Source: Lentzea jiangxiensis (lineage in GTDB: Bacteria; Actinomycetota; Actinomycetes; Mycobacteriales; Pseudonocardiaceae). From it: a stretch of 64,000 bases of DNA. The notes beneath the pieces were generated by a model. That model was not told where the DNA came from. It saw only the letters and a list, made by a program, of their open reading frames with translations, and made no database searches. Positions 8,646 through 17,255 of the stretch are shown piece after piece (positions within the stretch are counted from its first letter, which is position 1; each line of letters opens with the position of its first letter). The translations under genes and the position numbers were made by a program. The DNA lies in assembly GCF_900104175.1 (NCBI RefSeq), contig NZ_FNIX01000004.1, positions 434,001 through 498,000 on the forward strand, written 5' to 3'.

Positions 8646-9362
8646 ATGGACCTGACTGCGTACAAGGCGCTCAGCTTCGACTGCTACGGCACGCTCATCG
8701 ACTGGGAGACCGGGATCGCCGCGGTGCTGTCGCCGTGGGCGCGCTCGGCGAGCCTGTCGCTGCCGGACGAGGAACTGCTGCTCGCGTACGGCGAGCAGGA
8801 GGCCGTCGTGGCGGCCGAGACGCCGTTCCGGCTCTACCCGGAGGTGCTCGCGGAGTCGTTCCGCCGCACCGGCGCCGCACTGGGGCACGAGGTGAGCGAC
8901 GAGTGGGCTCGACGGCTGGGGTCGTCCGTGCCGGACTGGCCCGCGTTCCCGGACTCCGCGGACGCCCTGGCGAGGCTGGCGGCGCACTACGAGCTGATCA
9001 TCGTGTCGAACGTGCACCGCGCGGGGTTCGAGGGCAGCAACCGGCACCTGCGCGGGGACTTCGCGGCGATCATCACCGCCGAGGACGTCGGCGCGTACAA
9101 GCCCGCCGAGAACCACTTCCGCGCGTTGGACACCACGCTCGGTTCACTGGGGGTGGAGCGATCGGAGCTGCTGCACGTGGCGCAGAGCCTGTTCCACGAC
9201 CACGTTCCCGCCAAGCGGGAGGGGCTGCCGTCGGTGTGGATCAACCGGCGGCACGACAGGCCGGGCTGGGGCGCGACGCCGCAGCCGTCCGGCGACTACC
9301 GCTACGACCTCGAGTTCGGGTCGATGGGCGAGTTCGCGGACGCGGTCGACAAGGCGTTCTGA
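8646..9362 (+). CDS. HAD-superfamily hydrolase, haloacid-dehalogenase type II-like
   Basis: 238 residues from ATG 8646, chosen because TACAGT ends 7 nt upstream (leaderless); the in-frame ATG 24 nt further up falls inside the operator. Motif I FDCYGTLIDW places the nucleophile at Asp12; motif II is IIVSNVHR, motif III AYKPAENHF, and the C-terminal VWINRR is typical of the L-2-haloacid dehalogenase branch. Substrate is unknown. It is probably controlled by the divergent GntR. A 12-bp stem terminator follows immediately. Confidence 0.88.
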   Translation: MDLTAYKALSFDCYGTLIDWETGIAAVLSPWARSASLSLPDEELLLAYGEQEAVVAAETPFRLYPEVLAESFRRTGAALGHEVSDEWARRLGSSVPDWPAFPDSADALARLAAHYELIIVSNVHRAGFEGSNRHLRGDFAAIITAEDVGAYKPAENHFRALDTTLGSLGVERSELLHVAQSLFHDHVPAKREGLPSVWINRRHDRPGWGATPQPSGDYRYDLEFGSMGEFADAVDKAF

Positions 9363-9369
9363 GGTGGGC

Positions 9370-9399
9370 GTGCCGCAGCGGCTCCGGCCGCTGCGGCAC
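9370..9399. terminator. Convergent terminator hairpin
   Basis: A perfect 12-bp stem (GTGCCGCAGCGG against CCGCTGCGGCAC) with a 6-nt loop lies between the convergent HAD and GatB/YqeY genes. There is no T-tract, as is common for actinobacterial hairpins; it could serve both directions. Confidence 0.75.
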
Positions 9400-9405
9400 G
9401 TCGGT

Positions 9406-9876
9406 TCAGCTGGTGAGCTTGGCCTTCACGGCGGCGGCGACACGGCCGCCGTCGGCACGGCCGGCGACCTCGGCGTTGACGGCCTTCATGACCTGGCCCA
9501 TCTGCTTGGGCCCCGGCGCCTCGCCGAGCTGCGCGGCGACGGCGTCGTACGCCTTGTCCACGATGGACGCCAGCTCCGCGTCGTCGAGCTGCTTGGGCAG
9601 GTAGGTCTCCAGCACGGCGAGCTCCTGGCGCTCCAGCTCCGCCTTCTCGGCCCGGCCGGCACCGTCGAAGGCCTCCGCGGCCTCCTTGCGCTTCTTCGCC
9701 TCGCGTGCGAGGACCTTCACGACCTCGTCGTCGGAGAGCTCACGGGCCTGCTTGCCCGAGACCTCCTCGTTCGTGACAGCCGTGAGCGCCATCCGCAGCG
9801 CACCGGCCGTGACGGTCTCCCGAGCCTTCATCGCCACAGTCAGGTCGTTCTGCAGCCGCGTCTTCAACTCCGCCAT
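9406..9876 (-). CDS. GatB/YqeY domain protein
   Basis: 156 residues, the normal length for the stand-alone family. It has MAELKTRLQNDLTVAMKAR at the start, the central K-x-x-E-A-x-x-A-F-D region and the C-terminal GPKQMGQVMKAVNAEVAGRADGG motif. The domain is related to the tail of the GatB subunit of tRNA amidotransferase and may bind tRNA; a cellular role for the free domain is not settled. It is divergent from the metallophosphoesterase gene by 68 bp. Confidence 0.92.
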   Translation of the reverse strand: MAELKTRLQNDLTVAMKARETVTAGALRMALTAVTNEEVSGKQARELSDDEVVKVLAREAKKRKEAAEAFDGAGRAEKAELERQELAVLETYLPKQLDDAELASIVDKAYDAVAAQLGEAPGPKQMGQVMKAVNAEVAGRADGGRVAAAVKAKLTS

Positions 9877-9944
9877 GGCGCAGAACGGTACCGCCCGCCG
9901 GATGCCGCGCCGATCGAGTTAACCGCCTTCCGTACCCTTGACGC

Positions 9945-10898
9945 GTGAACAAGCTCGGCCGAGCACTCCTCGCCACGACCGCAGTAGGCGCCGCGACCAT
10001 CGCGTACGCGGCGGGAATCGAGAGGAGGCACTGGACCCTGCGCACGGCGACAGTGCCGGTGCTGTCCCCCGGCGCGAAGCCGATCCGCGTGTTGCACATC
10101 TCAGACCTGCACATGACGCCGAACCAGGTGTCGAAGCAGCGCTGGGTGGCCGCGCTGGCCGACCTCGACCCGGACTTCGTCGTGAACACGGGCGACAACC
10201 TCGCGCACAAGGACGCCGTCCCCGGAACGCTGCGCGCGCTCGGCCCGTTGCTCGACAAGCCGGGCGTGTTCGTCTTCGGCAGCAACGACTACTTCGCCCC
10301 GAAGCTCAAGAACCCGGTGCGCTACCTCCTGCCGTCGTCGAAGATCAAGCGCATCCACGGCGTGACGCTGCCGTGGCGCGACCTCCGCGCGGGCATGATC
10401 GAGCGGGGCTGGGAAGACCTCACGCACGTCCGCAAGACCGTGATGGTCAACGGCCAGGCCATCTTCTGCGCGGGCCTCGACGACCCGCACCTCAAGCGCG
10501 ACCGCTACGCCGACATCGCGGGCACCCCCGATCCCGGCGCCGCCCTGCGGCTGGGCGTCACGCACTCCCCCGAACCCCGCGTGCTCGACCCGTTCGCCGC
10601 CGACGGCTACGACTTCGTGATGGCCGGCCACACGCACGGCGGCCAGCTCCGCATCCCGTTCTACGGCGCGGTCGTCACGAACTGCGAACTGGACCGCGGC
10701 CGCGCCCGCGGAGTCTCGCGCTGGGGCTCGCACATGTGGATGAACGTGTCCGCCGGCATGGGCACTTCCCCGTACGCGCCGGTGCGGTTCTGCTGCCCTC
10801 CGGAGGCGTCCTTGCTGACCCTCGTCCCGAGGCCCGTCACGCCTGGTCAGGGCCGAAATGAGGGGGTCCGATTCGGAGCTGGGGCGGACATGATGTAG
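9945..10898 (+). CDS. Membrane-anchored metallophosphoesterase
   Basis: 317 residues, GTG 9945 with TACCCT ending 6 nt upstream (leaderless). An N-terminal hydrophobic segment (about 6-25) looks like an anchor or signal. Calcineurin-like motifs follow: ISDLHMTP (D-x-H), a GDN triad, GSNDYF in place of the usual GNHD, and AGHTHGGQ. The match to Rv3683 in position and type, after PonA2, suggests a conserved envelope-related function; the substrate is not known. The Asn/Asp substitution in the third motif is typical of this subfamily, not damage. Confidence 0.9.
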   Translation: MNKLGRALLATTAVGAATIAYAAGIERRHWTLRTATVPVLSPGAKPIRVLHISDLHMTPNQVSKQRWVAALADLDPDFVVNTGDNLAHKDAVPGTLRALGPLLDKPGVFVFGSNDYFAPKLKNPVRYLLPSSKIKRIHGVTLPWRDLRAGMIERGWEDLTHVRKTVMVNGQAIFCAGLDDPHLKRDRYADIAGTPDPGAALRLGVTHSPEPRVLDPFAADGYDFVMAGHTHGGQLRIPFYGAVVTNCELDRGRARGVSRWGSHMWMNVSAGMGTSPYAPVRFCCPPEASLLTLVPRPVTPGQGRNEGVRFGAGADMM

Positions 10899-10917
10899 AG
10901 TTCTACTCGTTCCCAGC

Positions 10918-10991
<74 letters not shown>

Positions 10992-11005
10992 TTGAAATAC
11001 AAATC

Positions 11006-11043
11006 AGCTCCTGTTCCGCAGCAATGCGGACAGGGGCTTTTTT
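11006..11043 (+). terminator. Rho-independent terminator of tRNA-Pro
   Basis: A long stem built from AGCtCCTGTtCCGCA and TGCGGACAGGgGCT with a GCAA loop, followed by six T. One of the few places in the window with a real T-tract. Confidence 0.92.
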
Positions 11044-11149
11044 GTTTTCCGAGGGAACGGTCGGGGTTGAGTGACCTAGAACACTCAACTGGCGGCCGCG
11101 AGTGGGCGAAGGCCGGGCGGCGGTGCGGGCCGACAACGGCCTCGCAGGC

Positions 11150-11229
11150 GGTCGCCAAGTTCGGTGGCGGCCGGACGTGGTGGCAGCCAGGTTCGGTGGC
11201 GGCCAGGTTTGGTGGCGGCCAGGTTTGGT
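11150..11229. repeat. 16-bp tandem repeat (minisatellite), five units
   Basis: Five consecutive 16-bp units, most like GGCGGCCAGGTTTGGT: units 4 and 5 (11198-11213, 11214-11229) are identical, units 1-3 differ by a few bases, and a partial unit follows. The period is not a multiple of three, so it is not a coding repeat. It lies in the gene-poor stretch after tRNA-Pro. Confidence 0.85.
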
Positions 11230-11706
11230 GGCCAGACTCGGCGGCAGCGGACGCAGGCGGCGGGCGCAGCGGACAGGGCCGTCGTCCGAGGCGGGGGGCA
11301 GTCCCACCGCTCGTCTCGCGCCCCCAACGAGCCGAATCACCTCCCGACCTCAAAATGCAATTCCACATCAGCACGATTCGTATTGCCATTTGTTTGCCGA
11401 CAAGCCGGCGACCAGAGCCCGACAACACAGGGTCGAAGGTCCCGGCTCCGCACCGCAGAAGGGCATCAACGTTCTTCATAAGCCACCCGATCGTGTGACA
11501 CGACTCGACACGCGCGGCCGCAGACGTCAGCGTGTCCTTATGACAGACAGCCATCGTTCCGCACCAAATCTTGCGGAACGACCACGTAACGTTAACCCTT
11601 ACGAGTGAAGGTTGACGATTCAACTCACGTTGCGTAACGGGTGCCTTGATCCAGACGACGAAGGCAGTGGCTCGGCCCTCGTTGCACAAAATCGGGAGAT
11701 GTTCTG
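11230..11706. other. Gene-poor region
   Basis: From the tRNA-Pro terminator to the next gene (11044-11706) no reading frame looks like a protein; the open frames here run through the minisatellite or the tRNA. Base composition becomes markedly less GC-rich from about 11340 to 11700. It contains one clear inverted repeat (11555-11580) and a TTGACG at 11612 that could be a -35 element for the small membrane gene, without a convincing -10. Confidence 0.6.
11555..11580. repeat. 9-bp perfect inverted repeat
   Basis: CGTTCCGCA (11555-11563) and TGCGGAACG (11572-11580), spaced by 8 bp, about 130 bp upstream of the small membrane gene. It could be an operator or an RNA hairpin; no T-tract follows. 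Confidence 0.6.
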
Positions 11707-11934
11707 ATGAACTCCGCCTCCGCCGCCAATCCCGGTCATCGCTCTTGGATCGTCATCGCGGCCAAGGCAATTGTGGTGTTGCAGTCACTGGGGATCGTTT
11801 ACATGCTCACGTCGGTCTGGGTGACGGTTGCGGTCGCCGCCGTGATCGCGATCGTCGTCTTCTCGGTCAAGGTGCTTTCGCGCGCGTCACGCCAGGTCGA
11901 CCGGATCTTCGAGGAGGAGCTGGGCCGCCAGTAG
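11707..11934 (+). CDS. Small hypothetical membrane protein
   Basis: 75 residues from ATG 11707 with a modest purine-rich site (GGGAGA) about 8 nt upstream. Two hydrophobic helices (about 15-33 and 37-55) are followed by a charged amphipathic tail (SRASRQVDRIFEEELGRQ). No family recognised. It follows the AT-richer stretch and ends near the convergent GAF gene. Confidence 0.6.
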   Translation: MNSASAANPGHRSWIVIAAKAIVVLQSLGIVYMLTSVWVTVAVAAVIAIVVFSVKVLSRASRQVDRIFEEELGRQ

Positions 11935-11996
11935 GCCGGCCGAGACCTGCGACGGGCTCGGGAAGCGGCCTTCGCCCCTGCGGCACCGCGCGAGCA

Positions 11997-12479
11997 TCAC
12001 CTGCTGAGGAAGCCCCGCGCGGGCAGGCCCTCCGGAAAGCGTTCCAGCGCCTCGCCGGCGGAGATCGCCAGCGCTTCCAGCGTCCGCACCTCGGCAGGGG
12101 TCGCGGAGTGCGGGACGGCCCAGTAGCACCCGATCGCGCCGATGGGGTCCGGGCGCAGGATCGGTGAGATCACCAGGCTTCGCACGAATGTCGGCCGATA
12201 CGCTTCCTGGGGAATCCTCGAATCGAGGCGGATGTCGCGGATCGCGACGGTCTGACGATTTCTCATCGCCCAGCCGCTGATGCAGTTCACCGCGGGGAAG
12301 CGCTGGCCCTTCCACAGCGGGCTCATGGAGTCCTCGTCGGCGTAGTAGCAGAGGTCGCCGTCGAGGAGCACCACCGTCGCACCGTGCGCTGCCAGCGACG
12401 ACCTGGCCGTCGTGCGCACGATGCGCTGCACTTCCTCCACCGTGGCAGCCCCCGCGAGGCGCTCCATCGTTTCGGACAT
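11997..12479 (-). CDS. GAF-domain protein
   Basis: 160 residues that are almost entirely one GAF domain: an N-terminal helix with EEVQRIVRTTARSS, then VVLLDGDLCYYADEDSMSPLW, ISGWAMRNRQTVAIRDIR and LVISPILRPDPIGAIGCYW. Such domains bind small molecules or chromophores and usually sit in kinases or cyclases; here it stands alone, so it could be a soluble sensor acting in trans. No output domain is encoded next to it. The ligand cannot be told from sequence. Confidence 0.85.
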   Translation of the reverse strand: MSETMERLAGAATVEEVQRIVRTTARSSLAAHGATVVLLDGDLCYYADEDSMSPLWKGQRFPAVNCISGWAMRNRQTVAIRDIRLDSRIPQEAYRPTFVRSLVISPILRPDPIGAIGCYWAVPHSATPAEVRTLEALAISAGEALERFPEGLPARGFLSR

Positions 12480-12696
12480 GCGCCAACGTTAACCGTCGAC
12501 AGGTCTCACACCCAGGTATTCCTCCGGCGGATGGAACTGTTTCGATCAATTGAACCGATCACCCGGCTTCGGCTCCTGTCACGCGCGAAAGCCGGGTGCG
12601 TCAGAACGAAAGCCGCGAGCGGGGCGGGCGGTCCCGCACGAGGTCGAAGCCGATCGTCGCCTCCCCCCGGCCTGGGGCGGACTCTAGTGTTGAAGC

Positions 12697-14508
12697 GTGA
12701 CGACGCACCCTTCTCCCGCCATTCCGGACCAGCTCTTCGAGGATCCCGCCGCCGAGGCCCGGTGGCGCGAACGGTTCACCGCTCCCCGGATGAGCCTGCC
12801 CGGCTGGGCCGACGACGCACCGGACCGCACCCTCTACGTCTCCAACGCGAGCGGCGTGTGGGAGATCTACGCCTGGGACCGCGCGACCGACGAGCACCGC
12901 AAGGTCACCGACCGCCCGAACGGCACGTCGCACGCCACGCTGAACCCGGACGGCACCGAGATCTGGTGGTTCGACGACCACGACGGCGACGAGTTCGGCG
13001 TGTGGGTGCGCGAGCCTTTCGAGGCGGACGGCAGCAAGGCCGAGCCCGCGGTCGCCGGTGTCACGCCCGGCTACCCGGCGGGATTGGAGATCGGCCGCAC
13101 GGTGACGGCCGTGGCCGCGTCGACCGATGACGGCACCACGGTGTGGCTGTCGCGCGACGGCCGGAGCGAGGTGCTCTACCAGCACGTCAACGACGCCGGT
13201 GTCAGCGCGCTGGCCAAGGACGAGTCGCTCGTCGTGATCGCGCACTCCGAGCACGGCGACAACCGGCACATGGCGTTGCGCGCCCTGAACGCCGAGACCG
13301 GTGAGGCGGTCGCCGAGAAGTGGGACGGCAAGGGCAAGGGCCTCGACGCCATCTCGTTCAGCCCGGTGCGCGGCGACCAGCGGCTGCTGGTGCTGCACGA
13401 GCGCCGCGGCCGCGAGGAGCTGCTGATCTGGGACGTCGCCGCTGACACCGAGCGCGAGATCGTCCTCGACCTGCCGGGCGAGGTCGCCGCCGACTGGTAC
13501 CCGGACGCCTCCGCGCTGCTGATCGTCCACACGCACCACGCCCGCAACACCGTGCACCGCTACGACCTCACGACCGGTGAGCTGTCCGCTCTGGACACCG
13601 CACCCGGCGTGATCGGCTCCGCCGGGGTGCGCCCGGACGGCACGGTCGAGTACTCGTGGTCGTCCGCCGAGAAGTCCACGGTCATCCGCGCGCTCGCCAC
13701 GGACGGCACCGAGCGCGTGCTCGTCGAGCCGGCCGGCGCCAAGCCCGCGACGTCCGCGCCGCTGGAGGACGTCTTCGTCGGCGACGTGCACGCCCTGGTG
13801 TCGAAGCCGGAGGGCGAGGGCCCGTTCCCGACGGTCTTCCTGGTCCACGGCGGTCCGCACTCCTCCGACGAGGACCGCTTCTCCGCGTACCGCGCGGTGT
13901 GGCTCGACGCCGGTTTCGCCACCGTGCACGTGAACTACCGCGGTTCGAGCGGCTACGGCTCGAAGTGGCGCGACGCCATCGAGGGCCGGCCCGGCATCAC
14001 CGAGCTCGAGGACATCGCCGCCGTGCACGACTGGGCGGTCGAGTCCGGGCTCACCGACCCGGCGCGGTCGGTGCTGAACGGCGCCTCGTGGGGTGGCTAC
14101 CTGACCCTGCTCGGCGTCGGCACGCAGCCGGAGCGCTGGGCCGTCGGCATCGCGGGCGTTCCCGTCGCCGACTACCTCGCCGCCTACGAGGACGAGATGG
14201 AGCCCCTGCGGGCGTTCGACCGGGCGCTGTTCGGCGGCTCCCCGGAGGAGCTTCCCGAGCTCTACCGGGAGTGCTCGCCGCTCACGTACGTCGACCGGGT
14301 CACCGCGCCGGTGCTGATCCTCGCGGGCGAGAACGACCCGCGCTGCCCGATCCGGCAGATCGACAACTACCTCGACGCGCTCGCGGCCCGCGGGCACACC
14401 TACGAGATGTACCGCTACGACGCGGGCCACGGCTCGCTGGTCGTCGCCGAGACCATGCGGCAGACGGCGGCCGAGGTGGACTTCGCGCGCAGGCACCTCG
14501 CGAAGTAA
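12697..14508 (+). CDS. S9-family peptidase (prolyl oligopeptidase type)
   Basis: 603 residues. The N-terminal two thirds form a beta-propeller; the C-terminal alpha/beta-hydrolase domain carries GASWGGYL with Ser464, GENDPR with Asp547 and DAGHGS with His578, the complete triad. No signal peptide, so it is probably cytoplasmic and cleaves short peptides. GTG 12697 is preceded by TAGTGT at 6 nt, suggesting leaderless expression. A second S9 protein begins at the right edge of the window. Confidence 0.92.
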   Translation: MTTHPSPAIPDQLFEDPAAEARWRERFTAPRMSLPGWADDAPDRTLYVSNASGVWEIYAWDRATDEHRKVTDRPNGTSHATLNPDGTEIWWFDDHDGDEFGVWVREPFEADGSKAEPAVAGVTPGYPAGLEIGRTVTAVAASTDDGTTVWLSRDGRSEVLYQHVNDAGVSALAKDESLVVIAHSEHGDNRHMALRALNAETGEAVAEKWDGKGKGLDAISFSPVRGDQRLLVLHERRGREELLIWDVAADTEREIVLDLPGEVAADWYPDASALLIVHTHHARNTVHRYDLTTGELSALDTAPGVIGSAGVRPDGTVEYSWSSAEKSTVIRALATDGTERVLVEPAGAKPATSAPLEDVFVGDVHALVSKPEGEGPFPTVFLVHGGPHSSDEDRFSAYRAVWLDAGFATVHVNYRGSSGYGSKWRDAIEGRPGITELEDIAAVHDWAVESGLTDPARSVLNGASWGGYLTLLGVGTQPERWAVGIAGVPVADYLAAYEDEMEPLRAFDRALFGGSPEELPELYRECSPLTYVDRVTAPVLILAGENDPRCPIRQIDNYLDALAARGHTYEMYRYDAGHGSLVVAETMRQTAAEVDFARRHLAK

Positions 14509-14522
14509 CGCCGGACACGACG

Positions 14523-14551
14523 AAGGCCCGCTCCACCGCGGAGCGGGCCTT
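14523..14551. terminator. Convergent terminator hairpin
   Basis: Perfect 12-bp stem AAGGCCCGCTCC / GGAGCGGGCCTT with a 5-nt loop between the convergent S9 peptidase and dps genes. It can act in either direction. Confidence 0.85.
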
Positions 14552-14565
14552 CCGTTCGCCGCGGG

Positions 14566-15042
14566 TCAGGCCGACTGGGCCTGCCACATCCAGTGCGCCT
14601 GCTCCAGCCCCTGCGTGATGCCGATCAGCAGGTCCTGGCTGACGAGGTCGTGCTTGTCGGACTCCTCGATGCGCGTGCGCATGCGGGCGATCAACGACCC
14701 CAGTGAAGCCGTGATCGACGAGACGACCTGCTCCTCCTTCAGCCAGCCGGTCTCGATCTCCTGCACGCCGGACGACGCGGCGATGGTCTTCGCCGTGCCG
14801 TTCGGCGTGACACCGAGAGCGGCCGCTCGTTCGGCGACCTGGTCGGCGGCGTTGCGCGCGAGGACGACCAGTTCGTCGAGCTGCAGGTGGACGCTGCGGA
14901 AGTTCTTGCCGATCACGTTCCAGTGGGCCTGCTTCCCGATCAGGGAGAGGTCGACGAGGTCGACCAGCGTCGCCTGCAGGATGGCGCCGACAGCGTCGCG
15001 GTCAGCGTCAGCGAGAGGGCTGGTGATCGGGTTCTTGGCCAT
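14566..15042 (-). CDS. dps: Dps family DNA-protection/ferritin-like protein
   Basis: 158 residues. Dps dodecamers oxidise and store iron and can coat DNA. The ferroxidase signature KQAHWNVIGKNFRSVHLQLDE begins near residue 37, and the helices after it have the expected spacing. It follows ohr by 16 bp on the same strand, so the two are probably one oxidative-stress operon. Confidence 0.93.
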   Translation of the reverse strand: MAKNPITSPLADADRDAVGAILQATLVDLVDLSLIGKQAHWNVIGKNFRSVHLQLDELVVLARNAADQVAERAAALGVTPNGTAKTIAASSGVQEIETGWLKEEQVVSSITASLGSLIARMRTRIEESDKHDLVSQDLLIGITQGLEQAHWMWQAQSA

Positions 15043-15058
15043 GGTGGAACGAGCCTCC

Positions 15059-15481
15059 TCAGACGGTGACGGTGAGCGCCACCTCGATGTTGCCGCGCGT
15101 CGCGTTGGAGTACGGGCAGACCTGGTGGGCCTGCTCGACGAGCTTCTCCGCGACCGCCTGGTCGAGTCCGGGGATCTTCACGGCCAGTTCGACGGCCAAC
15201 TGGAAGCCGCCCGTGCCGTTGGATCCGATACCCACCTTGGCGGTTACCTCGGAAGACGCAACTTGAACCTTCCCGGCACGCGCGACGGCTGCGATGGCGG
15301 AGTTGAAGCACGCCGAGTACCCGGCTGCGAAGAGCTGCTCGGGGTTGGTCGCGTCGCCGCCGGGGCCGCCCATCTCCTTCGGGACCGACAGCACCTCGTC
15401 GATCACACCGTCGGAGGAACGCACCTCGCCGTTGCGGCCTTCGCCGTAAGCAGTCGCCTCAGCCGTGTACAGCGCTTCCAT
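15059..15481 (-). CDS. ohr: Organic hydroperoxide resistance protein Ohr
   Basis: 140 residues. Thiol peroxidase of the Ohr/OsmC family reducing organic hydroperoxides, usually with lipoylated partners. Both reactive cysteines are present: Cys58 (GYSACF) and Cys122 (VCPYSNATRGN), the latter motif marking the Ohr rather than the OsmC branch. It is first in the ohr-dps pair. No ohrR is visible next to it. Confidence 0.94.
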   Translation of the reverse strand: MEALYTAEATAYGEGRNGEVRSSDGVIDEVLSVPKEMGGPGGDATNPEQLFAAGYSACFNSAIAAVARAGKVQVASSEVTAKVGIGSNGTGGFQLAVELAVKIPGLDQAVAEKLVEQAHQVCPYSNATRGNIEVALTVTV

Positions 15482-15561
15482 TCCGCTCTCCCTCGAGTCA
15501 GTGGGTGGTGCCCTTCACCCGGGAGAACGCATCGTGCGCGACCTAAATGCCCGATCGTGTC

Positions 15562-16137
15562 TCAGTTCACGTCCGGGCGGGGCGCCTGGCGCAGCGCGAA
15601 CTCGGCGACCTGACGGCCGATGACCCGCAGGTTGCGGTCCACGTCGACGTCCGAGCAGGAGCCGTCGCCGTCGAACTTGACCTGCGCGGAGTTGATCGCG
15701 GAGCCGAGCGGAGTCGGCCAGCCGCGCAGCGCGTGCACGATCGAGCGCACCGCCGCGAGGGTGTTCACCGCGGCCTGCCAGCCGTGCGCGGCGGTGATGG
15801 TGCCGACCGCGCGGCCGTCGAGGTACGGGCGCTCGTCGTCGCGCAGGTCCTCGATGTAGTCCAGCGCGTTCTTGACCAGGCCGGACACGGTGCCGTGGTA
15901 GCCGGGCGACACGACGATCACGCCGTCGCAGCGGCGCAGGTCCGCGACCATTCTCGTCGCGATGTCGGTGCGGTCCGGCACCGACGGGTCGTAGAACGGG
16001 AGCACCAGGTCGGGACCGCTGTACTGGATCGTCTCCGCACCGAGTTCGCGAGCACCCTCCAGGGCCACCCGCAGCGCCCGTTCGGACTGCGAGTCGGACC
16101 TGATCGAGCCTCCGATGCCCACCACCGTCACCGTCAT
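15562..16137 (-). CDS. NADPH-dependent FMN reductase family protein
   Basis: 191 residues from ATG 16137 (MTVTVVGIGGSIR); an ATG 14 codons upstream is open but would run through the regulatory palindrome. The flavodoxin-like fold shows GGSIRSDSQSERAL near residue 8 (FMN phosphate loop) and SPGYHGTVSGLVKNALDYIE in the middle, both characteristic. It would reduce FMN or quinones with NAD(P)H. Divergent from the esterase gene. Confidence 0.9.
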   Translation of the reverse strand: MTVTVVGIGGSIRSDSQSERALRVALEGARELGAETIQYSGPDLVLPFYDPSVPDRTDIATRMVADLRRCDGVIVVSPGYHGTVSGLVKNALDYIEDLRDDERPYLDGRAVGTITAAHGWQAAVNTLAAVRSIVHALRGWPTPLGSAINSAQVKFDGDGSCSDVDVDRNLRVIGRQVAEFALRQAPRPDVN

Positions 16138-16154
16138 GACGACGATCCTTGCAC

Positions 16155-16170
16155 CTCCAGATACCTGGAG
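16155..16170. promoter_or_regulatory. Palindrome between divergent FMN reductase and esterase
   Basis: CTCCAG-ATAC-CTGGAG, a perfect 6-bp inverted repeat with a 4-bp centre, located 17 bp upstream of the reductase ATG and 15 bp upstream of the esterase ATG. The position suits an operator controlling both; no regulator gene adjoins it. Confidence 0.55.
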
Positions 16171-16184
16171 ATCCAGCACTACTC

Positions 16185-17255
16185 ATGAGTAACCTGCACC
16201 ACATGTCGAACTTCCAGGCGGCCGCGCTGGCCCGTGCTCTCCGCTTCGCGTTCGGTCTCCCCGGTCCCGTGCGCCGGCTCATCGCCGGGACCCCGATCCG
16301 CCTGGACGGCCAGGACCTGCACCCCGAGGCGCAGCTGCTGCTGAGGTTGCAGCAGCTGTCCGGGACGGGGTGGCGCACGAGGACGGCATCCGAGAGCCGA
16401 CTGGACCTGGAGCTGAGCTCGAAGCTCGTGGCCGGTCCGAAGATCACCGGTGTGGGTGCGCGCGAGCTCACGATCGGGGAGTTCGCCGGCCGCCTCTACA
16501 CGCCGGACGGCCTCGCCGCCGGCTCGCCGTTGCTGATCTTCTACCACGGTGGTGGCTGGGTGACCGGCAGCTTGGAAAGCCACGACAACCTGTGCCGGTT
16601 CCTCGCGGCGCAGGCCGGTGTCCGGGTGCTCGCGGCCGACTACCGGCTCGCCCCGGAGGCGCCGTTCCCCGCCGCGGCGGACGACGCCGCCGAGGTGCTG
16701 CGCTACGCCGTCGCGAAGGCCGGGGACCTGGGCGTCGACGCGAAGCGGATCGCGCTCGGCGGGGACAGCGCGGGCGGCAACCTGGCCGCGGTGACCGCGC
16801 ACGGCGCCGAGGTCGACATCGCGTTCCTGCTGCTCCTCTACCCCGGCGTGGACGCCTCGGTGCGCCGCCGCTCGCGCGAGATCTTCGGCAACGGCTTCTT
16901 CCTCACCGACGAGAAGGTGGACTGGTTCCTCGACCAGTACGCGCCCGGCGGCGAGGACCGCCACGACCCCCGCTTGTCGATCATGCTGGCCGAGGACCTG
17001 TCGAAGATGCCGCCCACCTACATCGCGACCGCGGGCTACGACCCGTTGCGCGACGAGGGCGAGGCCTTCGCGGAACGGCTGGCGGCGGAGGGCGTGCCGG
17101 TCGTGCTGCGGCGGCACGAGGGCCTCTTCCACGGCTTCGCGAACGTGCTCGGCGTCGGCGGGATCTTCCGCGAGGCCGTGTCCGAGGCCGTGGGCGCGCT
17201 GCGGACCGGCTTCGCGCTGGCCAACTCCGCTCAGGACGTGACCGAGGCCGCCTGA
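16185..17255 (+). CDS. Alpha/beta hydrolase, hormone-sensitive-lipase family
   Basis: 356 residues from ATG 16185; a second ATG at 16203 is also possible. Oxyanion motif YHGGGW, then GGDSAGGN with catalytic Ser about residue 195, and later GYDPLRDEGE (Asp) and HEGLFHGF (His). Such enzymes hydrolyse short-chain esters. No signal peptide. Its last 25 bp overlap the 3' end of the convergent MFS gene. Confidence 0.9.
   Translation: MSNLHHMSNFQAAALARALRFAFGLPGPVRRLIAGTPIRLDGQDLHPEAQLLLRLQQLSGTGWRTRTASESRLDLELSSKLVAGPKITGVGARELTIGEFAGRLYTPDGLAAGSPLLIFYHGGGWVTGSLESHDNLCRFLAAQAGVRVLAADYRLAPEAPFPAAADDAAEVLRYAVAKAGDLGVDAKRIALGGDSAGGNLAAVTAHGAEVDIAFLLLLYPGVDASVRRRSREIFGNGFFLTDEKVDWFLDQYAPGGEDRHDPRLSIMLAEDLSKMPPTYIATAGYDPLRDEGEAFAERLAAEGVPVVLRRHEGLFHGFANVLGVGGIFREAVSEAVGALRTGFALANSAQDVTEAA

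Noticed and set aside
11150-11229. Possible CRISPR array
   Set aside because: Units are 16 bp and directly adjacent with no spacers; no cas genes in the window.
14523-14551. Strong hairpins considered as IS terminal repeats
   Set aside because: The hairpins at 9370, 14523, 21814, 34475, 49828 and 54319 each follow gene ends, lack transposase genes and target duplications, and fit terminators.
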